Source: Puntigrus tetrazona | Taxonomy: Eukaryota; Chordata; Actinopteri; Cypriniformes; Cyprinidae | NCBI RefSeq assembly: GCF_018831695.1 | Contig: NC_056715.1 | Span: forward strand, 13,002,645-13,066,644 | Length of the DNA: 64,000 nucleotides | Reading direction: 5' to 3' | In this document: positions 25,901-35,307 of the stretch, in pieces | How the letters are laid out: every line of letters starts with the position of its first letter | How positions within the stretch are numbered: position 1 is the first letter of the stretch | The notes under the pieces: generated by a model | Database searches by the model: none | What the model was told of the DNA's origin: nothing | What the model saw: only the letters and a program-made list of their open reading frames with translations | Program-made: the position numbers and the translations under genes

Positions 25901-28900
25901 TCTCCTCATTTAAATAATGTGGCCTGAATCTGTCACATTATTTCTCCTCCGTATGCTCCCTGTATGACGCATCAACAACAAATTAAGTTGTAAATAAAAG
26001 ACAATCGCTGCCATTGTTTTGTTTGTGTTGTTGTGCTCCATTTTGTTTGTTGTCTCCCTCCTCCTCCTCCCCGTCCCCTCCCGCTTTCGTTTGTTCGTTT
26101 CTGCCGAACCTCTAATTTTCTCAGCTCTTATCACCCTCTGCCTCCCACTTCCACAGATCGGTTGAGGATGGGAACTCTCTGAAATTATCGTCCCGACAAG
26201 TTAACAGAAACAGAGACTAGTTGTCTGTAGTGACGCGACCGAAAAAAAGAGGTAAAAACCGTTATCAGTGTTTAAAATGAAAGCGCAAGTGAGTAAAAGG
26301 GAAAGTGGGACTTGTGATATGCTGTGTTTTTCTCCTCTCTGAGATTAAGGCCAGTTATTTTAATTGGGGGTGGAGGGGTTGGGGAGCTGGCCGTCTGTTT
26401 AGGACCCATCTGGACTACTGGGACAGCGCTACTTCACACGACATAGTTAACGGTCAACGGCGAACTCACCTTCACGTCTGAGAAGAACATCTTCAGCATG
26501 TTGGAGCTGGGGTAGCGTGTGTAGAAGAACATCAGCTTGGCTTTCTTCAGATGGTTCGGAGAAAGCCCCTCTTGGATTTGAAAATCGAAGGTCAAGGAAA
26601 TTTTTAGAAACAGGATTATTTTTAGACATTCACCAGTACCAAACCACTTTGTATTTCTTTACGTTGTTAAAATATCAAGCAATATACAATCATAAAATAA
26701 GCCAGCCTTACGCGTATTTATCAAAAAGCCAATAATTACAACCAACCCTAATTATTTCTGTATTCTGACGACTTCATATTAACACCTACAGAGTCCCAGT
26801 CAATGTAGCATTGCAAGTCAATAAACGTCTGCTTATCCCAATAAAAGCGCTATTTATCTGGAGGTGGCACTGCCCTCTAGATTGGTAAACAGAGGGCAGC
26901 TGAGGGGGGTCCCAGGAGAGACCGTGGCTAACCAGAGCCATCTACCCATTACAATTAGCCCCAACCCCCAACCCTCTACCCTGAGCCTCCTGGCACGGCC
27001 CCCGCTCTGCCAGTTAGGCCGGCTTTAGCCACATCTGCGCTCCAGACTGGCCCAGCCATTTCCTCTGCAAATTAACGGCTTTATAATTTATCAAAAATGA
27101 AGATGCATGTGGGGCTAAATCAATGGGCCCCCACAAGGTCAATTAAGAGGCTCACCCAGCGCTCGCCTGCCCCCCCCCATTCGCTATAAAGCATGGCACC
27201 GTCATGGCAGCTCGCACCGAATACGCTACCTCACCGTGGCTGTTATGTAAAACGATAAGCACTGGAACGGTCGCAAGTTAGAATAACAACAATAAATGCA
27301 TTTACATGTAAGGAACAGTGAAAATGGACTGTCTGTGCAATTTTCAACAGTGAGCCTCTTTAATAATGGTGTGTATGTAGATTGACGTGTTCCTTCTGCC
27401 AAGAGAGGAGGAGAGGAGGAGAACCCTAGGTGACCTCCATTAGGCTGATAGGGAAGACCAAAAGAGCATTACTCTCTTTCCTACCATCTGTCATAATGCA
27501 TACAGCAAATAACAGCAGTGAATGACAGCGAGGGAGGGAGAGAGAGAGAGAGAGTTAAGCTGTCTTTTTCACAACAAGTCAGATTTTTCAAGGACCTAAA
27601 GGCTCATTTAAAAACCAAGAGAAGGGAAAAGCCCAAGCAGCGGGGCCGCTTCTCAAAAGTGCTTCTTCATGAAATGGAGCGAATAATAGGCCGTGTTGGA
27701 GCCTGGAACGAGAGGGCTGATAAACACCTTCATAGTTTTCTTTTTTTGTTTTTTTTTGTCGAGAGAGATTAATCACATTGAGATGCTCTTTAATCTAATG
27801 AGCGTCGCACGTTGAAAGCAGTGAGGAAGCGTCGCCACTGCTCAATCTCTACGCAGTATTTACAGAGCCACGATTATATCAGTTCATTCTGCCCTTCCTC
27901 TGCTCTGTTAACAACATTCATAAATCCCAGGTATCTCATTACTCAGTGCCATTAACATTCAAGACATTTACTTTTAAATAAAACAAACAGTCACGGATCT
28001 TGGGAACAATGTGTTGAGGATGACTCGAAAGGCTTGACTCAACTAACGCACATTTCCTACAAGTAGACCTGGCTTCCAAGAAAAATACAGCTGTTTCTAG
28101 GATACGTAAATATGCGAAATGACAAAATAGATCGAGTAAACACTGGCCCACTCAGTGTAAGACAAGCCGGCCCATAGTCAACATGAATGAAGGACATAAT
28201 GCAAACATGAATATGAAGTATTTCAGGGGAGGAGAAAAATGGGGCAGCTGTGGTTTATAGCCAAATGAGATACTACATAAACAACGCCACCGTAGATGCA
28301 CTGCATCATCAGGCTTTTTTAGGTCTGGTTTTGTATTAAGCATGTTGCATGTAAGGGAGACAATAACTAGTGAAACGTGATCCAACAGCCAGGTGTAAGG
28401 AGAGAAAGGAGGGAAAAAGGACATAGGGATGCTAAATCCATAAATTAATGCTAGACATCTGTTCAGCAATACGAAAGATTAGAGCAACAAATGTACTACA
28501 GCAGAGACTTTAGCTCTTGCTTAGAAAGATAGAATAGGAAGCGTTTTCAGATTTGTCGGCAGGACAAAAAAAATAAATACTTTGATGAATAACTTGGCAA
28601 TCTTCTGCCATAAAAATATATAAATCAGAACGGACTCAAATTGTGTCATTTCACTGGCAAAGTGATTTTGAAATCGAGAAGGTCTTTTATTAAACCACTT
28701 TGGCAAGCGAGTTTGAAAAGTGATCTGAGCGATGTCTTCATAGCGCACGTTTTCTTTGCTTCGCTTTAATTGATGAAACCTGAATCTATGTGCAATAGCT
28801 GCCTCAGCACTTGAGCATGGAGCTAGCGCAACCGTGAACCTCTGTCCTCGTCTACTATATTAGACATGCAAACTGGCTTCACCTGCCGCCCACCCCCACC

Positions 28901-31900
28901 CCATTCTTACAACAGCCCTGTGCCAGAGCTGTTCGGTCTCTCTATATGCAAATGATGGGGGAAACTGAACAAGGCTATTTTTCTTGAGATGCAAAGAGAG
29001 CACGTGACAAGGAAGATCATGCTGCCCATGGCTGAAGATAATTGGCTGCTTGTTTCTTCTAGAATTTGAATAGAAATTCATATTTGATTAAACACCCTAT
29101 TTTGCAAATATTGAGAAGTTGTTGTTCAGGTCCCAACTGTGCAGGTGTGCAAGTATACTTACAGAAATAATAGACTCTGTCTGAACTGAAGAGCGCTTAC
29201 TTGGTGAAGTCTCTTTGCGTCGTTTGGATCAACTATTTTGCTAGTTAATTATAATAAATAATGCAGTCATTTAATTATTAAATGAAATCATTTAATGTTT
29301 AATCTTCAGATTCAAAAGTTACTGTTAAATACTTTATATTGCCGATTTAGTTTTGTTCGTTTTGACTTGATGAAAAGCTTATCAAAAATCTAGTAGCCGT
29401 TTGGCAAAAGGTTAAAAAGAGAGAAAGGGATGAAAGAAAAGCAGCTACCTGCAAACACCTGTTCACACCAGAGAAACAGGATAAAAAGAAAAGACCTACT
29501 GCCAGGCAACAGATATCAGTGTACCTTTGCCTAAAGCAAGCTGGTGCTGTTCATAAGAAATAGGCTTTGTTGTTTTCTTGAGCTCACATATAATGTAAAA
29601 TAAAGGAAGAATTAATTTTTAAAATTACGCAGCTCAACAGTAGGGACATTTCTTACCCTTGTTGCCTGTTAACACCAGCTGAGCACGAATCCTCCTAAAT
29701 GAAGCGCCCCTCCACTGACAAGAGATCTTTTACCATCCTTCTAACACAACTTTCTAGGGCCTCTAAGCAAAGGATCCCACTTGTCCTTTTACTTCCTGGC
29801 TTTGAAATATGATTTGCTTTGAGCATTTATGTACAAAGTCTTGCATGTGCTGTGATGAAAGAGAGGGTTTTATTGTGAGTCTCCCTGTGATAGTGTGAGA
29901 ACAGAGAAGATGGGAGGTATCTTAGCCACGGCGGGGCCTTTCAGCACTTCTCCATATAGCGCACACTTAAAAGCCTCCATCCACTGAGCTCTTTTTAATC
30001 TTTGGACTACTAGAGGAACACTGATTGTGAGTGTGCCAATTAATGGAGATTCATTGAAATTAAGTTTACATCTTTCAAGATTTATCTGTCATTCATATGG
30101 TATTAAAGCTGCACTCTCATCAGAGCTATTTTTTATCTAAACAAATAAAATAAAATGCAATGCAATTGAATTTTTTTTTTTTTAAAAAGGATATTGTACT
30201 TCCTGAATATGGAGAGATGTCAGACATGTCCTGAAGGTCTCCGCACTCTGACTTGATTAGGGACAAGGACAAGCCTTCATTCCCTGGGTGTGTTGGTGAG
30301 ATGGAACGATGGTGGCTGAGGTGGTTAGACGACATCTTGGTCCGTAGGCTGGTGGTCTCTCTGGACAGATCCAGAGACTCGGGAGAAGACCTATCCTTTC
30401 CTGGGTAAGGCCCTGTTGGGGCACCTAAGGGGCTCTGAAAAGGGTAGCCCATTAGAGGAAGGGGGAAAGGATGGCGGAAAGAGGGAGGACTAAAGCCCAT
30501 TGTGGTAGATAAGGGTGAGGGGTGCAGGGAGGGATGGTGGTGAGCCCCAGGTGTGGGAAGAGACCCAGTCTGATCTGAGGAGTTCTTTCTCACTACCAAA
30601 GGCAGGGCTTCTGTTTGGTCATTCGAGTTGGGCACCTGCATGCTAGCAAAAGTGTCCAGGGGATTAGGAATGATGACATCACCGAAACATTGCAAGCGCT
30701 GGTTGGCAGTATGGAAATTTGGGTTCTCTCCATTGACTGCGAAACGATCAGGGGGCATCTGCAGGGGTGGGAAAACCTGAGGAACTGGGCGTGGAGGCTT
30801 AGCGAAGACCTTCACCACGGTGTCCACTACTTGGGACATTGCTGTATTGAGCTCTTGTTTTAGTGTCTCTGCTAGCTGTTTGCCCTCTGCATGCATGGAG
30901 GTTGGTCCCTGGCTCTTTCCTCGTGAGCCATCACGTTTGGGTTTGTCCCCCTCTGTTGCCATGGTCTGCTCTCGAATAAGTGCGCATGCTCGATCCAGGA
31001 AGTGCCCCGGATCCACATCAGACATCTCGTTGTCGGAGCGATCTGGGACAGAGTCATGGGCGCGATTGTCCATTCTGTCAGAGCGCATGCTGTCTTCAGA
31101 GATGTTTCCATCTTCATCATTCTCAGAGTCAGTGCTATCGTAAATCTGGTAGAACTTCTCTTGCAGTTGCCGGAGCTGCTTCTGCATGTCCTCCAACTGC
31201 AGTTTCAGTTGCCGGCGCTCTTCGTGTTTCTGCTCTTTGCGCGCAGAGACGAGTTGCTGGAAACTCTGCTGCTGCTGCTGTGGTAGTTTCTGCTTGCGCT
31301 TGTTTTCCCGGTAGTTCTCACGAGGACTCGGGGGCTGGGCTGCCCCCTCGCGCTCATTATCACCTGCACGGAGCGTGACGCTAGGTGAATGGCTCATCCC
31401 ACGGATGATGTTCTCCACCCGGGCTCGTTTGGCCCTAAGATGCTCATCTGTTAGCCTCTCCATTTCAAATTGGGTCATGGAGGGCCTGTTGAATGGTGAA
31501 AGGCACTCCTGAGGGCTGCCCCGTGAGGAATTGCTGCAAGCATCCTCCTGCTGGATCTCTGAACCGGTGCTCGAGAGGCCACTTCCCTGGAAATTAGGCT
31601 CACTGCCTCCATTTTTGGTCAAATTGTTTTTCAGAAGTTGGGAGATGATGGTTGCCCCCGGAAAGGGCATCATAGCGTCTTCATAAGAGTTCGCCCTCTT
31701 CAACAGCTTGCGAAGCACGTTGGACTTCTCGCCGTCTGCGTGCTGCACCACAGAACACTCAACATCCTGATCGGAACCGTGGGGATTCATGGCACTAAGA
31801 AAGGTTGCTTTTCCTCGGGTGAAAACCACAGATGCTTGCCCAACAGTCCTCTTCACTCCTATGTCAACTCTTCTTCTCTTGGTTTGTCTGCTTAAGAGGG

Positions 31901-31922
31901 ATGTGCTGTCATGGTCAGGCAT
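4889..31922 (-). CDS. prox1a: Prospero homeobox protein 1 (Prox1), whole coding model of four coding exons
   Basis: Joined coding model: 31922-30195, 26577-26470, 20544-20350, 5074-4889. These pieces give 576 + 36 + 65 + 61 residues, or 738 in total, against 737 in human PROX1, and the frame stays open across all joins. Prox1 is a nuclear homeodomain transcription factor that specifies lymphatic endothelium, lens fibre, liver, pancreas and neural progenitor fates. Visible parts are the basic KRRR stretch near residue 16, two LxxLL-type motifs (LRKLL 70-74, ISQLL 93-97), a Q-rich segment followed by a coiled-coil-like stretch (about 213-260), an acidic stretch (about 263-280), a sumoylation-type IKSE site at K557, and the homeo-prospero domain from about residue 577 to the end. 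High similarity to mammalian PROX1 favours the prox1a paralogue over the more divergent prox1b. That choice is inference; the family call is nearly certain. Confidence 0.96.
7141..7800. repeat. Degenerate GATTCATTT/GAACTGGTT-type dispersed repeat interrupted by a MITE
   Basis: The sequence repeats motifs of the kind GGGAAGTCTGAYTCATTT (7164 and 7286 areas), plus GAATTGGTTCATT, GAACTGGTT and variants. The same style appears at about 9060-9290 and 53220-53350. The repeat is split at 7363-7678 by a complete inverted-repeat element. Confidence 0.5.
7363..7678. mobile_element. Complete short MITE with TTAAAGG...CCTTTAA ends
   Basis: The left end reads TTAAAGGAATAGTTTACC, then AAATCTGTCATTAAT. The right end reads GTTAATGACAGATTTTTCA, then GGTGAGTTATCCCTTTAA. 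These are inverted repeats of each other, with the dispersed fish motif AATCTGTCATTAA in both arms. The terminal TTAA fits a TTAA target-site duplication as in piggyBac-like or related non-autonomous elements. No transposase is encoded. Family name not assigned. Confidence 0.7.
7893..7977. repeat. (TA)n microsatellite, about 42 units
   Basis: Uninterrupted TA dinucleotides. It produces spurious IYIYIY open frames. Confidence 0.97.
9060..9290. repeat. Degenerate dispersed repeat related to 7141-7800
   Basis: Repeated motifs such as TGATTTGGTTCAATTGGATG, GACTCGGTTCATTTGGATGA and AAACTGATTCAAAAAACGA resemble the repeat flanking the MITE 2 kb away. Confidence 0.4.
10283..10720. mobile_element. 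Old non-autonomous DNA repeat (AAAGGAATATTCTGGGTT type)
   Basis: It starts TTAAAGGAATATTCTGGG, then GACAGCGTTTGTGG and CACGAAAAATA. I recognise these as the start of a dispersed repeat common in cyprinid genomes. The end near 10650-10720 carries TTTTTTAATGAG and GTTAAGCTCAAT, consistent with the opposite arm. The body is diverged, no transposase is seen, and the boundaries are approximate. Confidence 0.5.
12840..12895. mobile_element. Fragment: right end of the TTAAAGG-type MITE
   Basis: GTGAGTTATAATGAG, then GGGTGAAATATTCCTTTA, matches in reverse the terminal motif of the element at 7363-7678. Only one arm is recognisable. Confidence 0.4.
13810..14580. other. AT-rich low-complexity intronic stretch
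   Basis: Mostly A/T with many short A-runs and no frame, repeat unit or motif that I can support. Confidence 0.6.
14604..14627. repeat. (GT)n microsatellite
   Basis: About 12 uninterrupted GT units. Confidence 0.9.
16120..16395. repeat. Dispersed repeat, copy A (CTCTAAAAGTATAAA...ACCAATGG...GATGCTAGTGGC)
   Basis: It shares, in the same order and strand, TCCTCTAAAAGTATAAAGAC, GACAACAGCAACA, CAACCAATGG and TTTGTTGATGCTAGTGGC with a second copy about 1 kb away at 17170-17400. No coding capacity is seen. It is probably a short non-autonomous element of unknown family. Confidence 0.55.
17170..17400. repeat. Dispersed repeat, copy B
   Basis: Carries TTCTCTAAAAGTATAAACAC, GACAACAGCAACA, CGACCAATGG and TTTGTTGACGCTAGCGGC in the same order as copy A. 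This copy keeps CpGs (GACGCTAGCGGCG) that are TpG or altered in copy A, so it may be the less decayed one. Confidence 0.55.
18470..18525. mobile_element. Fragment of TTAAAGG-type repeat (reverse orientation)
   Basis: On the minus strand, TTAAAGGGGTTGTTCACTTG followed by AACATGAAAATTTGGTCAC matches the common fish repeat terminus AAAGGGATAGTTCACCCAAA in degraded form. Confidence 0.4.
20350..20544 (-). CDS. prox1a: prox1a coding exon 4 (DNA-recognition helix and start of prospero domain)
   Basis: This 195-base exon encodes 65 residues, from FNRCITSQLIKWFSNFREFY to HYNKANDFE. It holds the WFSNFREFYY recognition-helix region of the atypical homeodomain. The following sequence, IQMEKFARQAINDGVTGADE, leads into the prospero domain, which packs against the homeodomain. 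Both splice sites are ordinary: acceptor CCCTTATAG|TTC after a long pyrimidine tract, and donor GAG|GTGAGC. Both boundaries are phase 0. Differences from human are conservative (for example GADELSVSRDCELF against STEELSITRDCELY). Confidence 0.96.
20545..26469 (-). other. prox1a: prox1a intron 3 (5.9 kb)
   Basis: Donor AAG|GTGAGT, acceptor CCCTTATAG|TTC. The region 23100-23600 is AT-rich. Blocks at about 21990-22200 and 25440-25640 are balanced in composition, free of visible repeats and rich in ATTA/TAAT homeobox-type cores, so they are enhancer candidates. There is a poly(A) tract at 23707-23724 and a poly(T) tract at 25235-25256. No coding exon is seen. Confidence 0.92.
26470..26577 (-). 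CDS. prox1a: prox1a coding exon 3 (start of homeo-prospero domain)
   Basis: This 108-base exon encodes 36 residues, from IQEGLSPNHLKKAK to SNMLKMFFSDVK. It forms the first part of the prospero-type homeodomain (helix 1 and the start of helix 2). The donor is AAG|GTGAGT at 26470/26469. The acceptor is unusual: homology (human has MQEGLSPNH here) requires the exon to begin at 26577 with ATC CAA GAG, but the bases before it are TCAA, not AG. A good U12 branch site, TTCCTTGAC, lies 14 bases upstream of the intron end. Human has LKTYFSDVK where this gene has LKMFFSDVK. The exon is too short to stand out as an open frame, but the match is unambiguous. Confidence 0.94.
26591..26599 (-). promoter_or_regulatory. 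U12-type branch-point sequence TTCCTTGAC
   Basis: Matches TTCCTTRAC. The branch A to intron end distance is 14 bases, inside the usual 10-16 base window for U12 introns. Confidence 0.78.
30186..30194 (-). promoter_or_regulatory. U12-type 5' splice site ATATCCTTT
   Basis: Exact match to the AT-AC U12 donor consensus at the end of exon 2, directly after the ACA codon for Thr576. Confidence 0.8.
30195..31922 (-). CDS. prox1a: prox1a coding exon 2 (residues 1-576)
   Basis: This exon carries the N-terminal regulatory three quarters of Prox1. I start it at the ATG at 31922-31920, giving MPDHDSTSLLSRQTKRRR, because vertebrate Prox1 begins MPDHDS. The in-frame codon just upstream is GTG, so a longer start is not supported. 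The context has G at -3 and C at +4. Recognisable segments are the nuclear-localisation-type KRRR, the nuclear-receptor-box-like LRKLL and ISQLL, a KRARVENIIRGMSHSPS block, a Q5 run with a charged coiled-coil-like stretch, an HTANQRLQCFGDVIIPNP block, proline- and histidine-rich low-complexity sequence, and LIKSECGDLQDMSDISPYSG at the end. The exon ends after an ACA codon, directly before ATATCCTTT, a U12-type donor. Reading past that point gives a lysine-rich non-homologous tail, so the exon must end here or a few bases earlier. Confidence 0.96.
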
Positions 31923-31990
31923 CACTGGAACTGTTATTGTGCCATCTTTGAAAGCCTGTCAGCTGGGCACAGCTCGAGAACCCTGGGAAC
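31923..31990 (-). other. prox1a: prox1a 5' UTR part of exon 2
   Basis: The acceptor at 31991-31994 reads TTTTGGCTAG|GTTCCC after a short pyrimidine tract, placing 68 untranslated bases before the ATG. The segment contains a three-codon upstream ORF. The acceptor is my choice by motif; alternatives inside the segment (CCCAG, GACAG) have poorer tracts. Confidence 0.65.
31934..31945 (-). other. Minimal upstream ORF (Met-Ala-Gln-stop)
   Basis: ATG GCA CAA TAA begins 20 bases upstream of the prox1a ATG and ends 11 bases before it. The uORF start is in strong context (A at -3, G at +4), better than the main start (G at -3, C at +4). This predicts translational control by leaky scanning or re-initiation. 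Function is inferred. Confidence 0.6.
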
Positions 31991-34605
31991 CTAGCCAAAA
32001 AGAAAGGACTGATGAATAATTTTCTTTATATGTCTCCAAGTTTCTTGTGGCCAATGTTAAATGCAATCTGAAATCGGCTAATGTTTTAGAGAACAACACA
32101 GAATGTATTAAAAGTATCTGAAGTCAGCCTATAGTATACTTAATAAAAAATGCCAAAGAGGTTGACCGCAAAAACTATATAAAAAAGGATCAGTTACAAA
32201 CCTGTCATTCAAATTATTTGAATAATATATTCAAAAAAAAAAAAAAAAAAAGACATTGTACACAAATCTATGTAGAGCAAAACTAAATCTCACGTAAGAA
32301 CCGGTTAAAAATCACACTGCTCTGTTTAGCCAGACATGTACTGCCACTATTGTGCTCACACAGCCAACTAGCAGGCTTTGTTCACTTTGGTAAGTTTTGA
32401 GGTACCCTTGATATTTGCAAAGACACTTAGCGGCCATAATATTATCTTTTAGAGATTAGCAAGCATATACTGTATGTTCCCTCATCTAATTAAAAAAATC
32501 ACAATACAGCAAGTAGGCTATAATACACCTCATCAATTAAATTCTGGGTTTACAAAAACAATTGGTTCACGGTCGATCAAATGAATTCAAAGCAAACCCC
32601 TTTTGTGGATAATATAGTGTAATAAAAGCCAGTTTTACAAGTTGACGGTGATTTAAGTTTGGCCAACATTGTACATGGCGCTCAAATCAGATGATAATAA
32701 GTACGAGTTCTCCGTGCATATTAAAAAGGCAAATATGTAGCTTTGCTAGTTATGAATGTAACGCACTTTAAATAGACTAGGGTATTTCATCTCGCACTGA
32801 GCATAAAGTGCACAGCTTTGCTAAGCAGGTATTGAATAACGCGACGACTTCCTCCAAACATACAAATAAAATGTTATAGGGAAAAGAAAAAGTTCAATAA
32901 TTAGCGTCTTCATATTGACCAGCACGGCCACCGTTTTCAAATATCCAGAATAAATATTTAATAGCCTATACTGTGAGTTACATACACCATATAAGACGTA
33001 GCCTAAAACTTAAAACAACTGTGCTTCAAGACGCAACAATTAACAGTCGTAGAATAACATTTACAATATTAAAACAAATCGGAAATACTTATAGGCGCCT
33101 ATTTTGTCACTATATATAGACGCCTGGCAATTAAAAAAAGGGCAACAAAAACTGTTATTTTAAGACGTCTTTCACCTCGTGCGGCCACTGCGTCCAAAGC
33201 GCGCTTCTTCTCTCCAAAAATGTCAAACTGTTCAACTTCAGTTCAAAAAGTTGCGATAGAAAGCGTGATTCACAGTACATACGTTAACACACACGGTTCG
33301 TCTGCTGCGTTAAATAGCCAAAACATTTAGTCACCAGCAAGTTCTCGGATATCGCAGTTTTGAACCTTTAAAGACCCAAGAACCCCCCCATTCGGTCTCC
33401 CGGCCAAAGCCGAAAACCCCTAAAAAAGGCTAGATATAATCAGTAACACCTTTTTTTTTTTTTACAGTCTCTTTTCATCAGTAACATTAAAATTTATATA
33501 TTGTTTAAAATACCCTAAGTTGGAAAGTTTAAGATTAGTTCATAGCTAGAAATGTCATAAAAGTTTAAGACAATTATGATTTATATTTTTTTTTTCTGCT
33601 CGGAGCCCTGATTGAAACCCCTGCCTTAAGAGGAATAGAGAGTAAAACACTGCACCTCCGACCTAAAATATTTTATAAACAACGACATGCGTGACATTCA
33701 TTTTGACACTAAACATCTGAAACAGACTTTGCGGCTTTATATACGCCGGCGATTCTTTCCTAAACATGCGATTTTGATGCAGCCGTAAACTGAAGCGAAG
33801 CTTTGATGTATCTGGCTTTCACGTCAGAAAACGATGATGATGATGATGAAGTAACGCGTCAAGCTGGAGTGGCAGTAAAAGTCAGAGGCTCAGTATAAGC
33901 TAACGCTCCTAAAAATAAAGGTTCATTAGGGGTTCCCGGTTTCAGCAAATAGCCACGGTTTTATCAAGAAGCAGTATTTTGCAGCCGGCAGTTTAGAAGA
34001 TGAAAAAAGTTCTCGATATTAGCGTACATTATAGGTTATTCACTTCACTGTCTCCACTGTTTCTCGGCTCTTTAAAGCAGTAGGCTATAACGTGCTTTCT
34101 AAACATCTAACGTATAACAAGCTCTTTGCGAAACTTAAAAGATTCTCCTATGACACGAGTCTTCTACCGAAACCTTTATTTTTACGTCATACCGTAAATT
34201 CAGCGAGCGCATCTATGTAAATGACGCGGTAATTTGTTATTGCCATAAAACAACAGACGACCGACAAAAAAAAGCAAACGGAAGTCACAAAGATACAGAA
34301 AATGTAAAAACGGTATTAACGCCACAAAAAAAAAAAACGATCGCGAAGAATAAGCGGCAAGTTGAGAACCGAACGTAAATGTTTCGCGTCGCTTCTCCAA
34401 AGTCGGCGAGCAATATCACAAGAGCGCATTTATACTTACTTTACGGAAAACGTAAGGATGCAGTCCCTTTAAAACGACACGGGTTTATGATAAAGTTACC
34501 AGCAGCACGAAGAGCGCGAACGATAAAGCGATACGGCGCATCACACGAAAAGTCATCAGCAGTAGAAGAAAACTCAGCGCCAGCGCAAATGACAAGGTTA
34601 CTTAC
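31991..34605 (-). other. prox1a: prox1a intron 1 (2.6 kb)
   Basis: Lies between the putative non-coding exon 1 and exon 2. It holds short A/T runs, a (GAT)n stretch near 33835-33850 and CpG-containing sequence towards the promoter (33700-34600). I see no coding exon. Confidence 0.65.
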
Positions 34606-34830
34606 TCTGAAGATGAGAGCGAATTGAGCTTCTTCGCGATAGTGTAACAGAGAATACGGAGGGTTGTTCGCCCTGTGATGAATATTGTAATTTCTCGGGA
34701 CAAGCGAGAGCGAAGAGAGTGAGATAGAGAAAGAGCTCTTGTGCGCCGCTCCTCTCTCTGCATGAAAACTGTATGTCTCAGCGCACGCGGCCAGGAGGAG
34801 GCTGAGAGCGCGCGCTCGCACCAACAAGAT
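34606..34830 (-). other. prox1a: Putative prox1a non-coding exon 1
   Basis: On the minus strand the block runs through a pyrimidine/CTCT-rich leader to TCATCTTCAGA|GTAAGTAA, a near-perfect donor at 34606/34605. The block is CpG-rich (GCGCGCGCTC near its start), as expected of a developmental promoter. The transcription start near 34800-34830 is a guess from composition. A second good donor, AAA|GTAAGTATA, at 34440/34439 could give an exon extended by 166 bases. Confidence 0.5.
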
Positions 34831-34930
34831 TCACTTTAAGACGCGGCTGAAGGAAGCAGGAAGACGGCGCGTCATAATCATCGTGATGTAACGCTCGCAC
34901 CTACCAATAAGAGCAGTCCGCTGGATTTAG
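34831..34930 (-). promoter_or_regulatory. prox1a: Candidate prox1a core/proximal promoter
   Basis: Just upstream of exon 1 the sequence is CpG-rich. It has an inverted CCAAT box (CCAAT on the plus strand at 34904-34908, ATTGG on the gene strand), a TGACGCGCC motif near 34865-34873 and a weak TTAAAG TATA-like stretch near 34835-34840. I see no strong TATA box. Confidence 0.4.
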
Positions 34931-35225
34931 AGGAATACAAAACAAGTGAAGTTGAAGACTCCGCTCGAGCAAAAACGAATGATACGGGGACCTTTGTGGG
35001 ATGTCTGTAAGGATATGCACTTTTTCCAAAATATGTTCTCTGTGTGGATTTTGTTAAAGTTATTCTTTACATTTTTTCGTACAAGCGCTGTTTGGGCTGA
35101 CTGAAATGTATAACACTCCTTCAGTATAGGTGCATGCTCAGCATGATGCGTTTTAAATATAAATCGCACCTATGTGTACTATTAAGTGCCCTTGCAATGC
35201 AACTTTAATTTTTTTTCCAGAAAAT

Positions 35226-35228
<3 letters not shown>
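34931..35228. other. Upstream flank, no gene seen
   Basis: Short AT-rich sequence between promoter and microsatellite. Nothing further is supported. Confidence 0.5.

Positions 35229-35303
<75 letters not shown>
35229..35303. repeat. (TA)n microsatellite, about 37 units
   Basis: Uninterrupted TA repeat about 400 bases upstream of the putative prox1a start. Confidence 0.97.

Positions 35304-35307
<4 letters not shown>

Larger units (their letters stand above)
26578..30194 (-). other. prox1a: prox1a intron 2 (3.6 kb), U12-type
   Basis: The intron begins ATATCCTTT, the canonical minor-spliceosome AT-AC-class donor. It has TTCCTTGAC at 26599-26591, a full match to the U12 branch consensus, with the likely branch adenine at 26592, 14 bases from the intron end. 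With the exon start required by homology, the intron ends in AA rather than AC. Drosophila prospero is known to have a U12-type intron processed as a twintron, which supports a conserved U12 intron in this family. A repeat-poor block at 26840-27200 may be a conserved element. Confidence 0.8.

Noticed and set aside
26571..26577. AG at CCAAG as the only acceptor of exon 3
   Set aside because: It would shift out of frame from the U12 donor and drop Ile-Gln-Glu that homology supports. It is in frame only with the upstream GT, so it is listed as an alternative.
30126..30194. Continuation of exon 2 into a 22-residue lysine-rich tail
   Set aside because: It runs past the U12 donor into intron sequence with poly(A)-derived lysines and no homology.
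30980..31378. Plus-strand open frames of 94-132 codons over prox1a exon 2
   Set aside because: They are antisense shadows of a strongly conserved coding exon.
31923..31925. Start of prox1a at an in-frame GTG giving an extra first residue
   Set aside because: The codon at 31925-31923 is GTG. The ATG at 31922 yields the family N-terminus MPDHDS and eukaryotic initiation favours ATG.
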